Shown: positions 1 to 10,600, numbered from the stretch's first letter. The stretch: DNA of 64,000 nucleotides from Lutibacter sp. HS1-25 (GCF_004121075.1 NZ_RHLN01000161.1:1-64000); one strand, 5' to 3'. The notes: generated from the letters alone by a model not told the origin. Translations and numbers: made by a program.

Positions 1-1
1 A

Positions 2-499
2 GAACTAGAGAATGAACAGATAAAACTAGCAAAAGCAAAGAACAGCACATGCTCTCCCAAAGAGTTTAGCAACGGAGACACAAGAAAACAACTTTTGGCT
101 AGAAGTAGATACTTGCTATACAAAGCCCCCTCAAATTGGACAGAAAGCCAATACTGTAGAAGCAAAATATTGTTCGATCAATATCCTGATATAAAAATCG
201 CTTTTGATCTTACTCAAGGACTAAGGAACATATTCAATACAGCCAAAACTATAGAAGTAGCATATACAAAGCTAGCACATTGGTATAAAGATGTAGAAAA
301 TACAGGTTTTAAAGCGTTCAACACAATTGCAAATACGATAACACTCAATTATAGGTCAATCCTAAACTATTTTATAAATAGAAGCACTAATGCTTCAGCT
401 GAATCATTCAATGCTAAAATAAAAGCGTTTAGAGCTCAATTTAGAGGAGTTAGAAACGTTGAGTTCTTCCTTTTTAGATTAACAACAATATTTGCATAA
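2..499 (+). CDS. ISL3-type transposase, C-terminal part (5' end outside window)
   Basis: The reading frame is open from base 2 with no start codon before it, so about 165 C-terminal residues of a longer protein are visible. The tail with the words NASAESFNAKIKAFRAQFRG and FFLFRL is what I recognise as the end of the ISL3-superfamily (ISAon1-like) DDE transposases, whose last catalytic Glu lies in the AESFN stretch. Earlier text (RSRYLLYK, then DLTQGLRNIF) also fits that family. The frame is intact to its stop at 497-499, so there is no sign of decay in the visible part. The TTG at 95 is internal and unlikely to be a start. Inverted repeats were not identified. Two direct copies of AAAGTGACAC (532-541, 544-553) lie just after the gene and could belong to the element end. 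Confidence 0.75.
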   Translation, partial: ELENEQIKLAKAKNSTCSPKEFSNGDTRKQLLARSRYLLYKAPSNWTESQYCRSKILFDQYPDIKIAFDLTQGLRNIFNTAKTIEVAYTKLAHWYKDVENTGFKAFNTIANTITLNYRSILNYFINRSTNASAESFNAKIKAFRAQFRGVRNVEFFLFRLTTIFA

Positions 500-531
500 A
501 CACAACAATTGTTATTGATTCACTATTATCT

Positions 532-553
532 AAAGTGACACAAAAAGTGACAC
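532..553. repeat. Two direct copies of AAAGTGACAC, 12-bp period
   Basis: AAAGTGACAC occurs at 532-541 and again at 544-553, between the transposase stop and the tRNA-Gln terminator. It may mark the right end of the insertion sequence, but no partner end is inside the window. Confidence 0.5.
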
Positions 554-556
554 ACT

Positions 557-596
557 AAAAAAAGAAAATCCTGCAAACTATTATGTTTACAGGATT
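557..596 (-). terminator. Rho-independent terminator of tRNA-Gln
   Basis: On the minus strand two 12-nt arms (567-578 and 585-596) pair with only one G-U wobble around a 6-nt loop. They are followed by a T-rich run (557-566). It lies 15 bases after the tRNA 3' end, exactly where a tRNA terminator is expected. Confidence 0.8.
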
Positions 597-611
597 CTTG
601 AAATTTGCTTG

Positions 612-682
612 TTGACCCACAAGGACTCGAACCTTGACTGACGATACCAAAAACCGGAGTGCTACCATTACACCATGGGTCA
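612..682 (-). tRNA. tRNA-Gln (TTG anticodon)
   Basis: The minus strand folds as a 71-nt tRNA. The 7-bp acceptor is TGACCCA/TGGGTCA, followed by T8. The D arm contains TAATGGTAG, and the T arm is CAAGG-TTCGAGT-CCTTG. The anticodon loop TTTTGGT gives anticodon TTG (Gln). The anticodon stem has a G-U wobble and a weak outermost pair, which is a little unusual. No CCA is encoded. It is preceded by a perfect promoter and followed by its own terminator, so it is a stand-alone transcription unit. Confidence 0.93.
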
Positions 683-693
683 TTTTGCGGGTG

Positions 694-724
694 CAAATTT
701 AAAGCAAAGTTTGAATCTCACAAA
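694..724 (-). promoter_or_regulatory. Bacteroidota-type promoter of tRNA-Gln
   Basis: On the minus strand TTTG (721-724) is followed by exactly 19 bases and then TAAATTTG (694-701). This is the full -33/-7 consensus of the Bacteroidota primary sigma factor. Predicted transcription starts a few bases before the tRNA 5' end. Confidence 0.85.
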
Positions 725-844
725 CATTTTTGCTGTTTTTTTTAAAAAAATATTTTCATTTACTCTTTAGCAATACATTAACAGTGCATAAAGCAGCATA
801 TTATAGATTAATTTTGCTAAATTCGTCCCGTTAAAAAATTTAAT

Positions 845-3800
845 ATGAATTCGTTTAATTATTCTAAATGGAACACCATAATTGGATGGGCCACTTTTAC
901 AATTGCATTAATTACATACGCCTTAACAATTGAACCTACAGTTAGTTATTGGGATTGTGGAGAATATATATCAACTGCTGTTAAATTAGAAGTAGGACAT
1001 CCTCCAGGAGCTCCTTTATTTCAAATGTTAGGTGCATTTTTTGCCATGTTTACTACTGATGCATTAGAAATTGCCAAAATGGTAAACTTTATGTCGGCTT
1101 TAGCAAGTGCTTTTACCATTTTGTTTATGTTTTGGACCATTACCGCATTGGGTAAAAAATTGGTTGAAAAATCATACGAATTAACTTCTAGCTCTTACAT
1201 TGCTATTTTAGGAAGTGGTGTTGTAGGTGGTTTAACTTATACTTTTTCAGACAGTTTTTGGTTTAGCGCTGTTGAAGGAGAAGTTTACGCAATGTCTTCA
1301 TTTTTAATGGCCTTGTTATTTTGGTTAGGAATAAGATGGGAAGAAGAAATGGACAAACCCCAAGGAAACAAATGGCTACTTTTAATAAGTTTTGTTGTTG
1401 GTTTATCGTTTGGTGTACACATTTTATCTCTATTGGTAATTCCTTCAATTGTATTTTTATACATCTTCAAAAAACATAAAAATTTAAATATTAAACAATT
1501 TATAATTGCCAATGCTGCTGCTATTTTAGTTTTAATGTTTGTATTTAAAATGTTGTTTCCATACACTTTAAAATATTTTAGTGCTTTAGAATTGTTTTTT
1601 GTAAATTCTATTGGAATGCCTTTTAACTCTGGAAGTATTATTGCAGGTGTTTTATTGATTGCATTCTTTTACTATGGAATTAAGTATACTCACAAAAAAC
1701 AATTGGTTGAAGCCAACACAATTATACTATCTGTATTGTTTATAATGATAGGGTTTTCATCTTGGCTTATGTTGCCTATTAGAGCAAATGCCAACACAAC
1801 AATTAACGAAAATAATCCATCAAGTGCTCGTGAATTATTGGCTTATTACGACCGCGAACAATATGGTGATGCCAATGTTTTCTACGACACCTATTACTCT
1901 TTGGTTTACAACAGAGAATCTGATAGCGAAAACCCTACGCGTGATGACAAACCTAAGTATGAAAAAGACTTCGAAACAAATAAATATGTTATTGTAAATA
2001 ACTACAAAGATGCTTTACCTAACTGGAGCGACAAACACAAGGGTTTTATGCCTAGAATGGTAAGTACTGATGCAAACGCAATAAAAAACTACAAAGCCAT
2101 TGCAGGCATTCCACAAAGCAGTAAACGACGACCAACTTTTATAGAAAATATCAAATTTATGGTCGATTACCAATTTGGTTATATGTATGGCCGCTATTTT
2201 ATGTGGAATTTTGTTGGAAGACAAAACGATGAACAAGGTCAATTAGATATTCATAATGGTAACTGGATAAGTGGTATCAATGCGATTGATAGTTACTTTT
2301 TAGGACCTCAGTCTAACTTACCATCTGACGTTAAAAACAATAAAGGACGAAATACTTATTATTTTTTACCGCTAATTTTAGGGATTATAGGATTGGTTTT
2401 TCACTTTAAAAAAGATAAAAACGATTTCTATGTATTGCTACTTTTCTTTGCTTTTACCGGATTGGCTATTATATTTTATACAAATCCTAGACCATTTGAA
2501 CCTCGTGAACGAGATTATGCTGTGGTAGGTTCGTTTTATATTTTTGCAATATGGGTAGGTTTTGGTGTATTGGCATTGTTTGAAAAATTAAAAGCTTATG
2601 CCAATCCAAAAACAGTAGCAATTGCAGTTTCTGTAGTTTCTTTGTTAGCAGTACCAACATTAATGGCTTCTGAAAACTGGGACGATCACGACAGATCTAA
2701 TCGTTACACAGCTCATTTAAATGCAAAAGCATATTTAGACTCTTGTGATCCAAATGCCATTTTATTCACCATTGGAGACAATGACACTTTCCCACTTTGG
2801 TATATGCAAGAAGTTGAAAATTATAGAACTGATATGAAATTGATCAATACCAGTTTATTTGCAACCGACTGGTACATAGATCAAATGAAACGAAAAACCT
2901 ATGAAGCAGACCCAATTCCGTCTCAATTAACTCATGACAAATACAAATGGGGTACTTTAGATGTTGCCTATTATTTTGAAGAAATATTTCCACAATTAAA
3001 AGATTCTGTAATTGATATTGAATATTTAATGAAATGGATTGAAAGCGATCAAGATATTACTCAATACGATTTAGATGGTGACGGAATAAAAGAAAAAGTG
3101 CTTCCTTCTAATAAAATTAGAATCCCAGTTGATAAAGAAGCTGTATTGAGAAATGGTATTGTTGCTGCAAAAGATGCTGATTTAATTGTTCCTTATATTG
3201 ATATTAATTTTGGTTCTTCACTTACTAAAAACCGAATTTTAATGCTTGATATTTTAGCTAACAATCATTGGGAAAAACCAATATACTTTACAGGTGGCGC
3301 TCAAGCCGATGAAGAATATATTTGGTTAAAAGATTATTTACAACTAGATGGAATGACCTTTAAATTGGTTCCTATTCAAACAAAAAATGAGGGTAGCTTT
3401 TTTGATATGGGTAGAATCAACTCAGACATTATGTACAAAAATGTAATGAATTGGGATTGGAGAAATATTACTGATGATAACATTTATTTAGACCCTGAAA
3501 CCAGAAAAAATTCTGTAACATACAGAAACAACATGGAACGCTTAGCACGTGTTTTAATAAGTGAAGGTCAAAATGAAAAAGCTTTAGAAATTTTAGACAT
3601 TTCATTAGAAAAAATGCCTGTACATAAATTTGGACACTACAGTATGCTTATTTCTTATATTGATTTGTACTACATTTTAAACCAAAAAGAAAAGGCTCGT
3701 AATTTAGCTAGTGAATTAATAATTGTTTTTCAAGAAAACTTGGTTTATTACAGTCAATTTAACCAATCATATTTTAGCAGTATTGAAGACGAATTACAAA

Positions 3801-3928
3801 GAAGTTTACTTATGTACGACCAAATTGTAAAAACCTCCATAAAATTTGATGATAAAGAATTTGCATCGGGTTTAAGAGATGAATACATTAACTATTTAAA
3901 AATGTTTCAGCACTTACTTGAAGAATAA
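845..3928 (+). CDS. DUF2723 / GT117-family membrane glycosyltransferase
   Basis: This 1027-residue protein has about ten hydrophobic segments in its N-terminal 600 residues and a long hydrophilic C-terminal part whose end (about 880-1020) looks like TPR helices. The early loop carries YWDCGEY (35-41) and GHPPGAP (51-57), hallmarks of the DUF2723 family. That family is related to TMEM260 protein O-mannosyltransferases and is abundant in Bacteroidota. The Asp/Glu pair in the first periplasmic loop is the expected catalytic site of a GT-C enzyme using a lipid-linked sugar. A role in glycosylating exported proteins is inferred from the family. A polysaccharide deacetylase gene follows 3 bases later. 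A TAATTTTG -7-like box lies at 809-816 without a good -33 box. Confidence 0.85.
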   Translation: MNSFNYSKWNTIIGWATFTIALITYALTIEPTVSYWDCGEYISTAVKLEVGHPPGAPLFQMLGAFFAMFTTDALEIAKMVNFMSALASAFTILFMFWTITALGKKLVEKSYELTSSSYIAILGSGVVGGLTYTFSDSFWFSAVEGEVYAMSSFLMALLFWLGIRWEEEMDKPQGNKWLLLISFVVGLSFGVHILSLLVIPSIVFLYIFKKHKNLNIKQFIIANAAAILVLMFVFKMLFPYTLKYFSALELFFVNSIGMPFNSGSIIAGVLLIAFFYYGIKYTHKKQLVEANTIILSVLFIMIGFSSWLMLPIRANANTTINENNPSSARELLAYYDREQYGDANVFYDTYYSLVYNRESDSENPTRDDKPKYEKDFETNKYVIVNNYKDALPNWSDKHKGFMPRMVSTDANAIKNYKAIAGIPQSSKRRPTFIENIKFMVDYQFGYMYGRYFMWNFVGRQNDEQGQLDIHNGNWISGINAIDSYFLGPQSNLPSDVKNNKGRNTYYFLPLILGIIGLVFHFKKDKNDFYVLLLFFAFTGLAIIFYTNPRPFEPRERDYAVVGSFYIFAIWVGFGVLALFEKLKAYANPKTVAIAVSVVSLLAVPTLMASENWDDHDRSNRYTAHLNAKAYLDSCDPNAILFTIGDNDTFPLWYMQEVENYRTDMKLINTSLFATDWYIDQMKRKTYEADPIPSQLTHDKYKWGTLDVAYYFEEIFPQLKDSVIDIEYLMKWIESDQDITQYDLDGDGIKEKVLPSNKIRIPVDKEAVLRNGIVAAKDADLIVPYIDINFGSSLTKNRILMLDILANNHWEKPIYFTGGAQADEEYIWLKDYLQLDGMTFKLVPIQTKNEGSFFDMGRINSDIMYKNVMNWDWRNITDDNIYLDPETRKNSVTYRNNMERLARVLISEGQNEKALEILDISLEKMPVHKFGHYSMLISYIDLYYILNQKEKARNLASELIIVFQENLVYYSQFNQSYFSSIEDELQRSLLMYDQIVKTSIKFDDKEFASGLRDEYINYLKMFQHLLEE

Positions 3929-3931
3929 TTT

Positions 3932-4558
3932 ATGAAACATTATTTTATAAAAACTCCAAATCTAATAAAGTTACTGTTAAGAAACTGGATTTGGAGTTTT
4001 TCATCAAAAGAAAAAAACTTATACCTTACTTTTGATGATGGTCCAACACCCGATATTACTTATTGGATTTTAAATCAACTAAGTCAATACAATGCAAAAG
4101 CTACTTTTTTTTGTGTTGGAGAAAACTTAACAAAATATCCAGCTGTTTCTCAAAAAATACTTGAACTCAATCACAGTATAGGAAATCATACCCATAACCA
4201 TTTAAATGGATTTAACACCTCAACTCTAAATTACGTTGAAAATATTGAATTATTTGAAAAAAAAACAAACCTAAACCTAAAACTATTTAGACCTCCTTAC
4301 GGAAAACTCACCTTTTCACAATCTAAAAAGATTAGAAAAAAAGGGTATAAAATTATTATGTGGGATGTTTTAAGTGCTGATTTTGATGCTACTGTTTCAA
4401 ATGAACAATGTTTAAGAAATGTAATTGCAAACACTAAAAATGGAAGTATTGTAGTGCTACACGATAATTATAAATCGCTAGAAAAACTACAATTCACATT
4501 GCCAAAAATATTAGAATATTATACTGCTAAAGGCTATACTTTTAAGGCAATTAATTAA
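3932..4558 (+). CDS. Polysaccharide deacetylase (NodB domain, CE4)
   Basis: This 208-residue single-domain NodB protein has the metal- and catalysis-bearing motifs in order: TFDDGP (33-38), the His pair in GNHTHNH (H86 and H90), RPPYG (120-124), the WD of MWDV, and LHD (176-178). The family removes N- or O-acetyl groups from peptidoglycan, chitin-like or other cell-surface glycans using a divalent metal. No signal peptide is obvious; the short N-terminus may act as an anchor or the enzyme may be cytoplasmic. It starts 3 bases after the GT117 gene, so the two are probably co-transcribed. Its stop overlaps the stop of the convergent thioredoxin-like gene by 3 bases. Confidence 0.88.
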   Translation: MKHYFIKTPNLIKLLLRNWIWSFSSKEKNLYLTFDDGPTPDITYWILNQLSQYNAKATFFCVGENLTKYPAVSQKILELNHSIGNHTHNHLNGFNTSTLNYVENIELFEKKTNLNLKLFRPPYGKLTFSQSKKIRKKGYKIIMWDVLSADFDATVSNEQCLRNVIANTKNGSIVVLHDNYKSLEKLQFTLPKILEYYTAKGYTFKAIN

Positions 4559-4851
4559 AGATATTGTTGCACCAAGCTAATCAATGTATTTGCATCTTGA
4601 TCACCCGATTGACGCCATTTCATTTCGCCATCCTTATAAATAATAAAAGTAGGATTCCCTTTTATTCGCAAGGCATTTGCCAAAATTTCGTTTTTCTCAA
4701 CATCAATTTTTATTACTTTAGCTCTATCACCAAGCGCCGCAGCTACATCACGCAATGTTGCATGAACAACACTAGAATCTTCTTCCCATTCAGTATAAAA
4801 ATCAATTAAAACAGGAATATCCGAACTTATTAATTCGCCAAACTTTGCCAT
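4555..4851 (-). CDS. Thioredoxin-fold protein lacking the CxxC motif
   Basis: This 98-residue protein has a complete thioredoxin fold: the strand leading to DFYTEW (17-22), the central KVIKIDVEKN segment, and the cis-proline loop GNPTF (P67). The position that normally reads W-C-G-P-C reads W-E-E-D-S (22-26), and the protein contains no cysteine at all. It therefore cannot be a dithiol reductase. It may act as a binding or chaperone-like module, as some CxxC-less thioredoxin-like proteins do. Length and fold are otherwise normal, so decay looks unlikely. serB lies 83 bases upstream on the same strand. Confidence 0.85.
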   Translation of the reverse strand: MAKFGELISSDIPVLIDFYTEWEEDSSVVHATLRDVAAALGDRAKVIKIDVEKNEILANALRIKGNPTFIIYKDGEMKWRQSGDQDANTLISLVQQYL

Positions 4852-4934
4852 AACCTATTTATTTATATCTTGATTAATTTTCAAAAATCTACATTTATAT
4901 ATACAAATGTAACATTTTAATTGAATAAAGACAA

Positions 4935-6158
4935 TTAACCAATCAAATCGATTTGCCTGTCATGATATCCAAGAAAATACAACACACCATCTAATCCTAT
5001 GCTTGAAATTGAACTTTGCGCATTCTCTTTAACTTTTGGCTTCGCATGAAACGCTATACCTAAACCAGCCACATTTAGCATTGCCAAATCATTAGCCCCA
5101 TCACCTACTGCAATAGTTTGGGCAATATCTATACCTTCTTTTTTGGCTATTTCTCTAAGGTATTCGGCTTTTTTATCACCATCTACAATTTCACCAAGAT
5201 AGTTACCTGTTAATTTACCATCAATAATTTCTAATTGATTTGCAAACACATAATCCATACCCAATTCTTCCTTCAAATGATTTCCAAAATAGGTAAATCC
5301 ACCTGATAGAATAGCTGTTTTAAAACCATAACTTTTAAGCGCATCAATTAATCGCCTTGCACCTTTAGTAATAGGTAAATTTTTAGCAATTTCTTGCAGC
5401 ACAGCTTCATCAAGACCTTTCAAAAGTTTCATTCGCGCTTTAAAACTCTCTTTAAAATCAATTTCGCCATTCATAGCAGATTCTGTAATTGCTTTTACTT
5501 GCTCACCAACACCTGCACGCTCAGCCAACTCATCAATAACCTCAGTTTGAATTAAGGTTGAATCCATATCAAAACATACCAAACGTCTATTTCTTCTAAA
5601 AATATCATCTTCTTGAAAAGCAATATCAACATCTAACTCTTGAGAAATTTTCATAAACTTTTCTGTAAATTCAGATTTATTATCTATTCTTCCTCTTATA
5701 GATAACTGCACAGACGCTCTCGGGTATTCTTCTTTTTCAACCAATGACAAACGACCTGTAAGTCGCTTAATAGCATCAATATTTAAATTTTTATCAGAAA
5801 TGACTTTAGTTACTTCAGATATTTGTTTTGCCTCTAATTTTTCACCTAAAATTGTAATAATATAACGGTGTTTTCCTTGAAGTTTTACCCATTTCTCGTA
5901 ATCTCCTAGTGAAATTGGACTAAACTTTGCTGAAATACCAAGTTCGTATGCTTTAAAAAGAAGATCTTTTAACACAGCTGCAGATTTTTCTCCAGACTGA
6001 ATTTCAAACATCATACCTAACGACAAAGTATCGTGGATATTTGCTTGACCAATATCTAAAATTTTAGCACCGTATTCTGATAAAACACAGGTTAAAGACG
6101 AAGTTAAACCTGGTTTATCTTGTCCTGATATATTTAATAAGTAAATTTCTGTTGCCAT
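4935..6158 (-). CDS. serB: Phosphoserine phosphatase with N-terminal ACT domains
   Basis: This 407-residue enzyme catalyses the last step of serine biosynthesis, O-phosphoserine to serine. Residues 1-175 form two ACT-like regulatory domains. The HAD phosphatase follows, with the nucleophile motif DMDST (D197, D199), the SGGFTYFG motif (about 286-293) and the GDGANDL metal motif (353-359). The VIDELAERAGVG cap segment is typical of SerB. The ACT domains suggest allosteric control by an amino acid, as known for mycobacterial SerB. serA and serC are not in the window. Confidence 0.95.
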   Translation of the reverse strand: MATEIYLLNISGQDKPGLTSSLTCVLSEYGAKILDIGQANIHDTLSLGMMFEIQSGEKSAAVLKDLLFKAYELGISAKFSPISLGDYEKWVKLQGKHRYIITILGEKLEAKQISEVTKVISDKNLNIDAIKRLTGRLSLVEKEEYPRASVQLSIRGRIDNKSEFTEKFMKISQELDVDIAFQEDDIFRRNRRLVCFDMDSTLIQTEVIDELAERAGVGEQVKAITESAMNGEIDFKESFKARMKLLKGLDEAVLQEIAKNLPITKGARRLIDALKSYGFKTAILSGGFTYFGNHLKEELGMDYVFANQLEIIDGKLTGNYLGEIVDGDKKAEYLREIAKKEGIDIAQTIAVGDGANDLAMLNVAGLGIAFHAKPKVKENAQSSISSIGLDGVLYFLGYHDRQIDLIG

Positions 6159-6297
6159 AATTATTTTATGCCGTGAAATTGATAAAATTTTGCATAACTA
6201 CCAAGTAGTTAATCTTTAATTTATTACAAAACACCTTAATTTCACATTTTTGATTATATTTTTAATTATATAACAAATTAAAACCAAGTGTTGACAT

Positions 6298-7515
6298 TTA
6301 TTTTTCCAACTTTTTCAAGGTAATTACAGTTATTTCTGGCCAAATACCAACACGCCCCGGAAATGCTAAAAAACCAAATCCTCTATTTACATTTATATAC
6401 CTGTTTAAATTTGAATAAATTCCAGCCCATTGCTCGTAAACATATTGCACCGGACTCCATTTTATACCTGGAATTTCAATACCAAACTGCATTCCGTGTG
6501 TATGGCCACTTAATGTGAGGTGATAATTATTTTCATCATTTTTAACTTCTGCATTCCAATGCGAAGGGTCATGACTCATTAAAATTTTAAAATCTTCTTT
6601 TGAAATTTTTGAAGATGCTAATTTTAAATCACCAGCTTTTTTAAAACGAGTTCCCCAATTTTCAACACCAACCAAAGCAATCTTATCACTTTGTTTTTCC
6701 AAATAAACACTATCATTTAACAATAGGTTGAAGCCAATTTTTGGGTGAATATTTTTTATAGCCTCAAAATTTAAAACTTTTTCATCATCACTTTTCCAAC
6801 GAGCATATTCACCGTAATCATGATTTCCTAATACTGAATATTTACCTTCTTTAGCTTCTAATTTTTTAAAATACGGAATCCAAGGATCCATTTCTTCAGC
6901 TGTATTATTTACAATGTCGCCTGTAAATAAAATAACATCCGATTGTTGTTGATTGATTAGGTTTATACCGTGTTCTATTTTACTTAGATCGTCAAAACTA
7001 CCGCTATGAATATCTGAAATATGTGTGATTTTAAATCCGTCGAAAGCTGCTGGTAAATCATCAAAATATAAAGTATGATTAATTACCTGATAATTGTACT
7101 TACCACGAGCCATACCATAAATTACAGAAAAAAACGGAATTGCAGCCATACCAAGTGCCACTTTACTTACAAATTCGCGCCTTTCAGCTAAAAATGTAGA
7201 TGATTTTGAACTCGTAAAATAATTTAAAATTCCTTTTGAAATTCTAAAAATATCTTCGCCAAACATTATTAAGAGTGCAATTATTTTGGGTGTTATAGAT
7301 AAAATTAACAATCCGAATGCAAACATTACAGATTGCGACATACCATTTGAGTTGTTAAAAGTAGCAAGTTGGTAAATTATATTTACATAAATAACCAGTG
7401 AAAACAACCAATAAGCAATTAAAAAATACTTATTTTTTGTGACCGTTTTTACACTTTGAAAAGCATAAAAGTCAACAAATAAAACAAATGCAGTAAATAT
7501 TATCCAACGTATCAT
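6298..7515 (-). CDS. Membrane-anchored metallophosphoesterase (YkuE-like)
   Basis: This 405-residue protein has about four N-terminal transmembrane helices (residues 3-130) followed by a calcineurin-like domain. The dinuclear-metal ligands are all present: SDIH (167-170), GD (199-200), GNHD (230-233), the His of SHDP (315) and GHTHG (337-341). Relatives hydrolyse phosphomonoesters or lipid headgroups at the membrane; the substrate cannot be read from sequence. A TAGATTTG box (7521-7528) lies only five bases before the ATG, with TTTA 19 bases further upstream. If that promoter is used, the mRNA would be leaderless. Confidence 0.9.
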   Translation of the reverse strand: MIRWIIFTAFVLFVDFYAFQSVKTVTKNKYFLIAYWLFSLVIYVNIIYQLATFNNSNGMSQSVMFAFGLLILSITPKIIALLIMFGEDIFRISKGILNYFTSSKSSTFLAERREFVSKVALGMAAIPFFSVIYGMARGKYNYQVINHTLYFDDLPAAFDGFKITHISDIHSGSFDDLSKIEHGINLINQQQSDVILFTGDIVNNTAEEMDPWIPYFKKLEAKEGKYSVLGNHDYGEYARWKSDDEKVLNFEAIKNIHPKIGFNLLLNDSVYLEKQSDKIALVGVENWGTRFKKAGDLKLASSKISKEDFKILMSHDPSHWNAEVKNDENNYHLTLSGHTHGMQFGIEIPGIKWSPVQYVYEQWAGIYSNLNRYINVNRGFGFLAFPGRVGIWPEITVITLKKLEK

Positions 7516-7520
7516 AAAAA

Positions 7521-7551
7521 CAAATCTATATTTATTTTATGATTATTTAAA
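7521..7551 (-). promoter_or_regulatory. Candidate promoter giving a leaderless mRNA
   Basis: On the minus strand TTTA (7548-7551), 19 bases, then TAGATTTG (7521-7528) matches the Bacteroidota promoter with one -33 mismatch. The ATG at 7515 follows the box by five bases, about where transcription should begin. Confidence 0.45.
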
Positions 7552-7624
7552 TGTTGTAGAAAAAATTAAGAGCGTTTTAACAATAATATATTGAATATAG
7601 CAATTTATATTTGGCTAAAAATAA

Positions 7625-10600
7625 TTAACTATTAACCATAAATTTATATTTTTCAGCATACTTTTCTATTAATTTAGTTAACTCATTTTTATTAATAGGC
7701 TTAGAAATATGATCATCACAGCCAATTTCCAGTGCTTTTTCTCTATCTCCAGCCATCGCAAAAGCGGTTTGCGCAATTATTATAACATCAGTATTAAACT
7801 TACGTATTTGTTGTGTTGCGATATATCCATTCATTTCCGCCATTTGAATATCCATTAATATCAAATCAATATCTGTATTTTTTTTACAGGCTTCTATAGC
7901 TTCCAATCCAGATTTTACCATTATTATTTCTTTAGAAAACTTTTTAACTATTACTGAAATTAATAATTGTGATATATCATCATCTTCAACAATTAATATT
8001 TTAAGTTTTCCTTCTAAATTGTAATTATCTTGTACCATTTCAACGTTGTTTATTGTTTTTATTGGCTCAGACTCAGCCTTATGTTTAATTGTAAAATAAA
8101 ATGTAGATCCTTTTGCTACTGTACTTTCTAACCATATGTCACCTTCTAACATTTCAACATATGCTTTAGCAATGGCCAAGCCCAAACCTGCCCCCTGCCT
8201 TGCCTCAGTATCTGCAATATCAGCCTGAATAAATCTTTCAAATATAGCCTCTTGTCTGTCTAGAGCTATCCCAATACCCGTATCTTTTACATAAAACTCT
8301 AAACAGCTTTCTTTTTGCTGATAACCAAATTCTACAGAACCTTCATCGGTATATTTAATTGCATTTTTTACAAGATTGGTTAGAATCATATATAATTTCT
8401 CACTGTCAGTTTTAATTTTAAATTCTTTGTTTGTTTGACTATTGTAAATAAGTTGAACTCCTTTTTCTTCAGCATCAATTTTTAGTAAATTATAAACATC
8501 TTCTAATTTTTCGTTGACATTGATTTCAGACAAAATAATACTTGTAACACCCGATTCAATTTTAGAAATATCAACAATTTCCTGAATAACATTTAGCAAT
8601 CTAGCACCACTTTTTTCGATTATTGCTATAAACTTTTGCTGATTTTCTCCAGATAAATTGGGCTGTTTTAAAAGGTTTGAAAAACCTAGGATACCGTTCA
8701 TTGGAGTTCTTATTTCATGACTCATATTTGCTAAAAATGCTGACTTTAAGCGATCGCTTTGTTCTGCTTTTTCTTTAGCATCTATCAATTCTTGCTCAAT
8801 TTTTTTTCTTTCAGTAATATCCAATACAAGCCCTAATATTTTAATTGGCTTACCTTTTTGGTCTCTCTTAACCTCAGCTACTGTTTTTATGATTCTTTTT
8901 TCGTTAGTTCCAAATTTATATATTTCCTGCTCTACTTCATATGAATTTTTTTGCTCGAAAATATCTCTTAAAAGAGCTTTTGAATTTGAATTTACAAAAC
9001 AATCTTTAATTTGTTTTTGAGAAAATATTTCTACATTAGAATTTAAACCGAAAATTCTTTTAGATTCTTCTGAACCCCAATAAATACCTTTTTTAATATC
9101 CAATTCAAAAGTTCCAATTTTTGCAATTTCCTGAGCTTTTCTTAGCCTATATTCGTTTATTTTAATTTTTTCCTCATTTAATTTTCTTTCAGTAACATCT
9201 CTTAAAATACCTTCAATGTGTTTTGGCTCTCCATTTTCATAAAATATCAATTTCGCATTTACAGAAACATAAACACGGCTGTTATCTTTAGCATTCAATT
9301 CAACTTCATAATCGTTAACAAATCCTTTTTCAATTAAAATATTTAACAATGATACTCTACTGTCTGCGCTTAAATAAAAATTAAAAACATCTACACCTAT
9401 TAACTGATCTCTATCATATCCAAAAATATTTTTAACAGATGGGCTTACTTCAATAATAGTACCTTGTAAATTGGTAATAAAAAAAACATCATTTAGATTG
9501 TCAAAAATAGTTCTATATTTAATTTCACTTTCCTCTAACAACTCATCAACTTTTTTACGCTCAGTTATATCATCTTTAACAGCCACAAAATGTGTAATAA
9601 CACCCAATTCGTTCACAATTGGTGCTATTGAGGCCGATTCCCAATAAAATTCACCATTCTTTTTTACATTTTTAAATTCGCCTTTCCATACTTTTCCTGA
9701 AGAAATGGTACCCCATAAATTATCATATTCTCCGCTAGTTGTATGTCCTGATTTTAATATTCTTGGATTCTTATTTATTGCTTCATCTAATGTATAACCC
9801 GTAACTTCAGTAAACCTTGGATTTACATATTCTATTTCTCCAAAAGAGTTTGTAATTACAATTGATGCAGAACTTTGTTCAACTGCAGAAGAAAGTTTTC
9901 GTGCCAACTCAAAAGATTTTTTTCGAGCTGTAATATCTCTAATAATAGCTTGTACAATTACATCAGTTTTAATATCAATTCTGTTTAATGATGCCTCAAC
10001 TTCAAACGTAGTACCATCTAATCTTTTATGTTGCCATTCAAATCTATGAGGCTCACCAACCAAAGCAGCATTTAGCAATCTATTTGCCTTGTTATTAGAC
10101 AACTCACCGTCTGGTTGTTTTAATGGAGACAAACTGGAAATAGATTTACCAATAATATCATTTTTATTACCCCCAAAAACCTCTAGTGCTTTTGAATTGC
10201 AATCAATAATTATTTCTTCCTTTATAATTAAAATTGCATCATTGGCATTATCAAAAAGTATTTTATAATTTGATTGACTTTGCTTTAGCTTGTTCAAAAT
10301 TTTATGATGATTTTCGCTGTAATAAAAAATAATACGTGCTGTAATTATAGCTACACAAAGAAGTATAAACAATGCAATTTGTCCATGAATTTTTTGATCA
10401 CTAAGATCTTCTCTAAAAATAACCGTTTGTAAACTAATAAATATTAACCATACAAAAATGAATACAAATAAAGTTCCAAATAATATTTTTAAATTATTTT
10501 TTAAAATTGGAGTTGTTTGAATTCCAAAAAGTTTTCGTACCCCATTAATTCTAAGTAACACATCTGCACAAAGAGTTAAAATTAAAATACTTGCACCATC

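Noticed and set aside
1263-1566. Two minus-strand frames within the GT117 gene
   Set aside because: They overlap each other and the coding strand of a clear membrane protein, with no family resemblance.
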